Origin: Sphingomonas bacterium
Lineage (GTDB): Bacteria > Pseudomonadota > Alphaproteobacteria > Sphingomonadales > Sphingomonadaceae
NCBI RefSeq assembly: GCF_028292965.1
Contig: NZ_JAQGLG010000226.1
Location: 1-35,099 of the forward strand
DNA length: 35,099 nucleotides
Direction of reading: 5' to 3'
Shown: piece after piece, positions 31,834 through 35,099 of the stretch
How positions within the stretch are numbered: the first letter of the stretch is position 1
How the letters are laid out: each line of letters begins with the position of its first letter
Position numbers and translations under genes: made by a program
The notes under the pieces: generated by a model
The model's database searches: none
What the model saw: the letters and a program-made list of their open reading frames with translations, nothing else
What the model was told of the DNA's origin: nothing

Positions 31834-32544
31834 ATGGAAATGACCGGTCGGCAACGGATCGAGGCGCCGCGTGCGACCGTATGGGCGGCGCTCAACGACC
31901 CCGAAACCCTCAAACGCAGCATTCCCGGCTGCCAGTCGCTCGACAGGATCGGCGACGACCGGATGAAGGCGACCGCCGCGATCAAGATCGGTCCGATCGG
32001 CGCGAAATTCTCGGGCGAGGTAACGCTCAGCGACCTCGATCCGCCCAATGGCTACCGCATCGATGGCGAGGGCAGCGGCGGCGCGGCCGGCTTCGCCAAG
32101 GGCGGCGCGACAGTGCGGCTCAGCGACGATGGGCCGGGCGCGACGTTGCTTGACTATGAGGTCAGCGCGCAGGTCGGCGGCAAGCTCGCGCAACTTGGCG
32201 GTGGGCTGATCGACGCGACCGCCAAGCAGATGGCCGGGCAGTTCTTCAAGAAGCTTGCGGCGGTGATCGCCGAGGTGAAGCCGGTCGAGGCAGCGGCCGC
32301 GCCCGAGGCTGCGCCGATATCGGCCCCTGTCCCGCTTGCGCCCGTGCCGGCCGCTCCGCTGTCAGGTCCATCCTCGCTGACGTGGGGCGTTGCCGCACTG
32401 TGCGCCGCGCTGATCGGTTTCATCCTCGGGCGCCAGGCCTCGGGCTGGGAAAGCGCCGGGGCGTGGCCCGGCCTCGCCATCGGGCTTGCCATGGTGGTCG
32501 TCGCGGGCGCGGCCTTTGCGCTGGGCAAGGGGTCGACGCGATGA
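31834..32544 (+). CDS. CoxG-like SRPBCC protein with C-terminal membrane anchor
   Basis: 236 residues from ATG 31834, with GGAGAGG upstream; an earlier ATG at 31789 lacks a site. Residues 1-150 form an SRPBCC/CoxG domain (GRQRIEAPRATVWAALNDPE, IPGCQSLDRIGDDRMKATA, and GGGLIDATAKQMAGQFF). A Pro/Ala-rich linker (155-185) leads to two hydrophobic helices (190-230). CoxG recruits the molybdenum hydroxylase to the membrane in CO-oxidising bacteria; here it should anchor the enzyme encoded downstream. The stop overlaps the next start as ATGA. Confidence 0.85.
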   Translation: MEMTGRQRIEAPRATVWAALNDPETLKRSIPGCQSLDRIGDDRMKATAAIKIGPIGAKFSGEVTLSDLDPPNGYRIDGEGSGGAAGFAKGGATVRLSDDGPGATLLDYEVSAQVGGKLAQLGGGLIDATAKQMAGQFFKKLAAVIAEVKPVEAAAAPEAAPISAPVPLAPVPAAPLSGPSSLTWGVAALCAALIGFILGRQASGWESAGAWPGLAIGLAMVVVAGAAFALGKGSTR

Positions 32545-33410
32545 AGGCGGCGCCGTTCGACTATCTCGTCGCGGAGAGCGTCGACGGCGCCGTGGCGGCG
32601 CTTGCCGATCACGCCGGCGACGCGGCCTTGCTGGCCGGTGGACAGACGCTGGTGCCGCTGCTTGCGCTGCGCATGGCGCTGCCCGGCGTGCTGATCGACA
32701 TCAACCGGATCGATGGACTTGCCGGCATTTCGCGCGGCGACGGCGTGACCCGGATCGGTGCGACGACGCGGCAGAATGATATCCTGCACAACCCATTGGT
32801 CGCGCGACACGTCCCGGCGCTGGCGCGCGCGACGCGTTTCGTCGGGCATCACCAGACACGCAACCGCGGCACGATCGGCGGCTCGCTCGGGCTGGCCGAA
32901 CCGGCGGCGGAATATCCCGCAACCGCGCTCGCGCTGGGTGCGCGGATCGAGACACGCTCGCCCGGCGGCGACCGCGAGATCGCGATCGAGGACTATTTCC
33001 TCGGCCCCTACACCACCGCGCTCGCGCTGGACGAGATGATTACTGCGGTGATCTTCCCCGACTGGCCGGAGGGCACGATCAGCATCGTCCATGAGGTCGC
33101 GCGCCGGCCGGGCGACTTCGCGCTGGTCGGGCTGGTCGCGGCGCTGGCGATCGAGGACGGGGTGTTCACCCGCGCGGGGATCGGCTGGTTCGGCATGGGA
33201 TCGACACCGATCAAGAGCGTTCGCGCGGAGCAGGCGCTGATCGGTCAGCAGGCCGCGACGGTCGACCTTGCCGGGATCGCCGCGCTGGCGATCGCCGACA
33301 CCGATCCGTTCGACGATATCCATGCCGATGCCGGCTATCGCCGCACCGTTGGCGAACGCATTTTCGCGCGCGTCGTCGACGAGGCCATCGGACAGAGGAA
33401 AGCGGCATGA
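32541..33410 (+). CDS. Molybdenum hydroxylase FAD subunit (CoxM/CutM-like)
   Basis: 289 residues. The FAD-binding domain of the xanthine dehydrogenase family is visible: AGGQTLVPLLALR (32-44) and TIGGSLGLAEPAAEYP (111-126), followed by the CO_deh_flav_C domain. It passes electrons from the [2Fe-2S] centres to the quinone pool or another acceptor. The ATGA overlaps with both neighbours show tight co-translation with the CoxG-like and iron-sulfur subunits. Confidence 0.92.
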   Translation: MKAAPFDYLVAESVDGAVAALADHAGDAALLAGGQTLVPLLALRMALPGVLIDINRIDGLAGISRGDGVTRIGATTRQNDILHNPLVARHVPALARATRFVGHHQTRNRGTIGGSLGLAEPAAEYPATALALGARIETRSPGGDREIAIEDYFLGPYTTALALDEMITAVIFPDWPEGTISIVHEVARRPGDFALVGLVAALAIEDGVFTRAGIGWFGMGSTPIKSVRAEQALIGQQAATVDLAGIAALAIADTDPFDDIHADAGYRRTVGERIFARVVDEAIGQRKAA

Positions 33411-33886
33411 GCACCCACTGCATCACGACCGCGGTCAACGGTCAGACGATCAGCGCCGAGGTCGAGGCGCGCTACACGCTCGCCGACTTCCTGCGCGAGA
33501 GGGCGGGCTGCACCGGCGTGCATATCGGCTGCGAGCACGGCGTGTGCGGCGCGTGCACCGTGATCGTCGATGGCGTCGCGGTACGCTCCTGCCTGATGCT
33601 CGCAGTACAGGCGGACGGCGCAACCATCGCCACCGTCGAGAGCCTCGCCGCCGCCGACGGCACGCTGCACCGCGTGCAACAGGTGATGAAGGACGAATAT
33701 GGCCTGCAATGCGGCTTCTGCACGCCGGGCGTGGTGATGACGCTCGCCGCGATCACCGGCGCGGGCAGCACCCCCGACGAGGCGGCGATCAAGGATGCGC
33801 TGTCCGGGCATCTGTGCCGCTGCACCGGCTATCAGGGCATGCTTAAGGTCGCGCGCCGGCTGGCGAGCGAAGGGGTCGCGGCATGA
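33407..33886 (+). CDS. Molybdenum hydroxylase [2Fe-2S] subunit (CoxS/CutS-like)
   Basis: 159 residues, the usual size. The plant-type cluster uses Cys42, Cys47, Cys50 and Cys62 (GCEHGVCGAC...C). The second, family-specific cluster uses Cys102, Cys105, Cys137 and Cys139 (CGFC ... CRC). It carries electrons from the molybdenum centre to FAD. Overlaps ATGA at both ends. Confidence 0.94.
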   Translation: MSTHCITTAVNGQTISAEVEARYTLADFLRERAGCTGVHIGCEHGVCGACTVIVDGVAVRSCLMLAVQADGATIATVESLAAADGTLHRVQQVMKDEYGLQCGFCTPGVVMTLAAITGAGSTPDEAAIKDALSGHLCRCTGYQGMLKVARRLASEGVAA

Positions 33887-35099
33887 ACGCACCGACCGAC
33901 GTACCGCTGGCCGCCGCGCGCTTCACCGGCGAGCGGGTTCCACGCAAGGAGGATCGCCGTCTGCTGACCGGGCGTGGCACCTTTGTCGACGATGTCACCA
34001 TGCCGGGCATGGTCCATGCGACCTTCGTGCGCAGCCCGATCGCCAGGGGCCGCATCGTCGCGATCGACACTGCCGCCGCGCGCGCGCATCCCGGCGTGCG
34101 CGCGGTGTACACCGCCGCCGATCTCGACCGTTACCCGGCCAAGCTGACCGGCCTGTACGGCAGCGCCGAGGCGAAGGTCCCCGATATCTGGCCACTGGCC
34201 AAGGGCGACGTGCGCCATGTCGGCGATCCGGTGGCGATCGTGCTGGCCGATGATCGCTACATCGCCGAGGACGCCGCCGCGCTGGTGATCGTCGACTATG
34301 CCGCCGCCGATCCGGTCGTCACGATCGACGATGCCGCCGGCGGGACAAGCGTGCATGACGCGCTCGACTCCAATCTCGCCCAGGCGCTCGCCACGCCCGA
34401 TGACCCGGCGCTCGACGCGGTGTTCGCCAGTGCCGCGCATGTCGTCACCGGCACCATCGTCCACCAGCGCCAGGCGCATGTGCCGATGGAGACGCGCGGC
34501 ATCGTCGCGGCGCGGCAGGGTTCGGGCGAGATGCTCGTCCACGCCTCGTGCCAGAGCCCGCACATGGTGGCGCGCTATCTCGATCTCGCCTTCGCCCTGC
34601 CCGACGTGCATTTCCGCGTGCTGTCGAAGGACGTCGGCGGTGCGTTCGGGCTGAAGGTGCAGCCGTGGCGCGAGGAAGTGGCGATCGTCGCCGCCGCGCT
34701 GATCCTCGGGCGCCCGGTCAAGTGGATCGAGGACCGGCTGGAGAACCTCACCGCCTCCAACCAGGCGCGCGAGCAGGATGCGACGGTACGGCTCGCCTTC
34801 GACGCCGATGCGAAGCTGCTCGCGGCGGATGTCGACTATTGCTGCAACATCGGCGCCTATGCGCATGGCGCCGACCCCAATACGCTGGCGATGATGATGT
34901 TTCCCGGACCGTACCGGCTGCCGCGCTACAAGTTTCGCGCCCGGGCTTTCTACAGCAATACGGTCGGCCAAGCCGCCTATCGCGGCCCCTGGGCGATCGA
35001 GTCCCTGATGCGTGAGACGTTGCTGGAGAAGGCCGCGCGGCAGATCGGCATCGACAGCGTCGAGCTGCGCCGCCGCAACCTGATCCGCCCCGACGAGCA
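33883..35099 (+). CDS. Molybdenum hydroxylase large subunit (CoxL-like, form II), cut by the window end
   Basis: 405 codons are visible; the normal length is about 780, so the C-terminal half is missing. The ATG at 33883 overlaps the small-subunit stop. The N-terminal Ald_Xan_dh domain begins with RKEDRRLLTGRGTFVDDV, and the molybdopterin domain starts with SKDVGGAFGLKV (GGAFG 252-256). The active-site loop reads AYRGPW (365-370). True CO dehydrogenases have AYRCSFR with the S-bound copper Cys; form II enzymes have AYRGAGR. This one has no Cys there, so CO oxidation is not expected. It probably hydroxylates or oxidises an aromatic or aldehyde compound feeding the CoA genes. Confidence 0.92.
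   Translation, partial: MNAPTDVPLAAARFTGERVPRKEDRRLLTGRGTFVDDVTMPGMVHATFVRSPIARGRIVAIDTAAARAHPGVRAVYTAADLDRYPAKLTGLYGSAEAKVPDIWPLAKGDVRHVGDPVAIVLADDRYIAEDAAALVIVDYAAADPVVTIDDAAGGTSVHDALDSNLAQALATPDDPALDAVFASAAHVVTGTIVHQRQAHVPMETRGIVAARQGSGEMLVHASCQSPHMVARYLDLAFALPDVHFRVLSKDVGGAFGLKVQPWREEVAIVAAALILGRPVKWIEDRLENLTASNQAREQDATVRLAFDADAKLLAADVDYCCNIGAYAHGADPNTLAMMMFPGPYRLPRYKFRARAFYSNTVGQAAYRGPWAIESLMRETLLEKAARQIGIDSVELRRRNLIRPDE

Noticed and set aside
33883..35099. Label of aerobic carbon monoxide dehydrogenase for the molybdenum hydroxylase
   Set aside because: The large subunit has AYRGPW and no active-site Cys, so the CO-oxidising Cu-S-Mo centre cannot form.

Overview
The window is about 35 kb of GC-rich DNA with alphaproteobacterial character, most likely from a sphingomonad (Sphingomonadaceae). 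The assignment rests on gene content (a DUF2336 protein coupled to a PAS-type histidine kinase, DUF4287 and DUF6481 proteins, a CoxG-CoxM-CoxS-CoxL type cluster) and on palindromic intergenic repeats of the kind common in that group. It is inference from family resemblance, not a database match.

Left part (1-16.3 kb) is ordinary chromosome. A leftward three-gene operon (3792 to 94) encodes a membrane protein with a decayed nucleotidyltransferase-like head, a DUF2336 protein and a histidine kinase whose phospho-acceptor His is replaced by Gln. Next come a YhhQ-type queuosine precursor transporter, tRNA-Arg(TCT), a hexapeptide acetyltransferase with a GST, a serine beta-lactamase-like hydrolase, a lipoprotein with a MAPEG protein, DoxX and DUF4287 proteins behind an AraC regulator, an EF-G-like GTPase, an M13 peptidase, and an isochorismatase-like hydrolase divergent from a LysR regulator.

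Middle part (16.3-26.9 kb): an APC amino-acid permease; a TetR/BetI-like regulator divergent from a Rieske oxygenase and FAD oxidoreductase pair, with a clear palindromic operator between them; an exported hypothetical protein; glutamine-dependent NAD synthetase; a TSUP (TauE/SafE) transporter followed 18 bp later by a Tat-signal-bearing PLP aminotransferase; and a DUF6481 protein.

Right part (26.9 kb to the end) looks like the start of an integrated element. It opens with the 3' end of a tRNA-Ser gene (discriminator G, CCA encoded) with no tRNA body, followed by an AlpA-type regulator broken by an amber codon, a gene-poor stretch and a small Rmf/CrpP-like protein. Next is a catabolic block: crotonase and SDR (leftward), then two crotonases, a CoxG-like protein and a three-subunit molybdenum hydroxylase (rightward). 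The large subunit runs off the window and carries AYRGPW at the active-site loop, not the AYRCSFR of true aerobic CO dehydrogenase. None of the three crotonases keeps both hydratase glutamates. The block is most simply read as CoA-thioester catabolism of an unknown substrate, possibly carried by the element.

A recurring theme is palindromic repeat pairs in gene gaps (at 2, 3848, 10047, 12418, 14601 and 19241). Two of these do more than fill gaps: near-identical inverted copies bracket the EF-G-like gene, and one copy has become the C-terminus of the Rieske oxygenase while supplying the ribosome binding site of the next gene.
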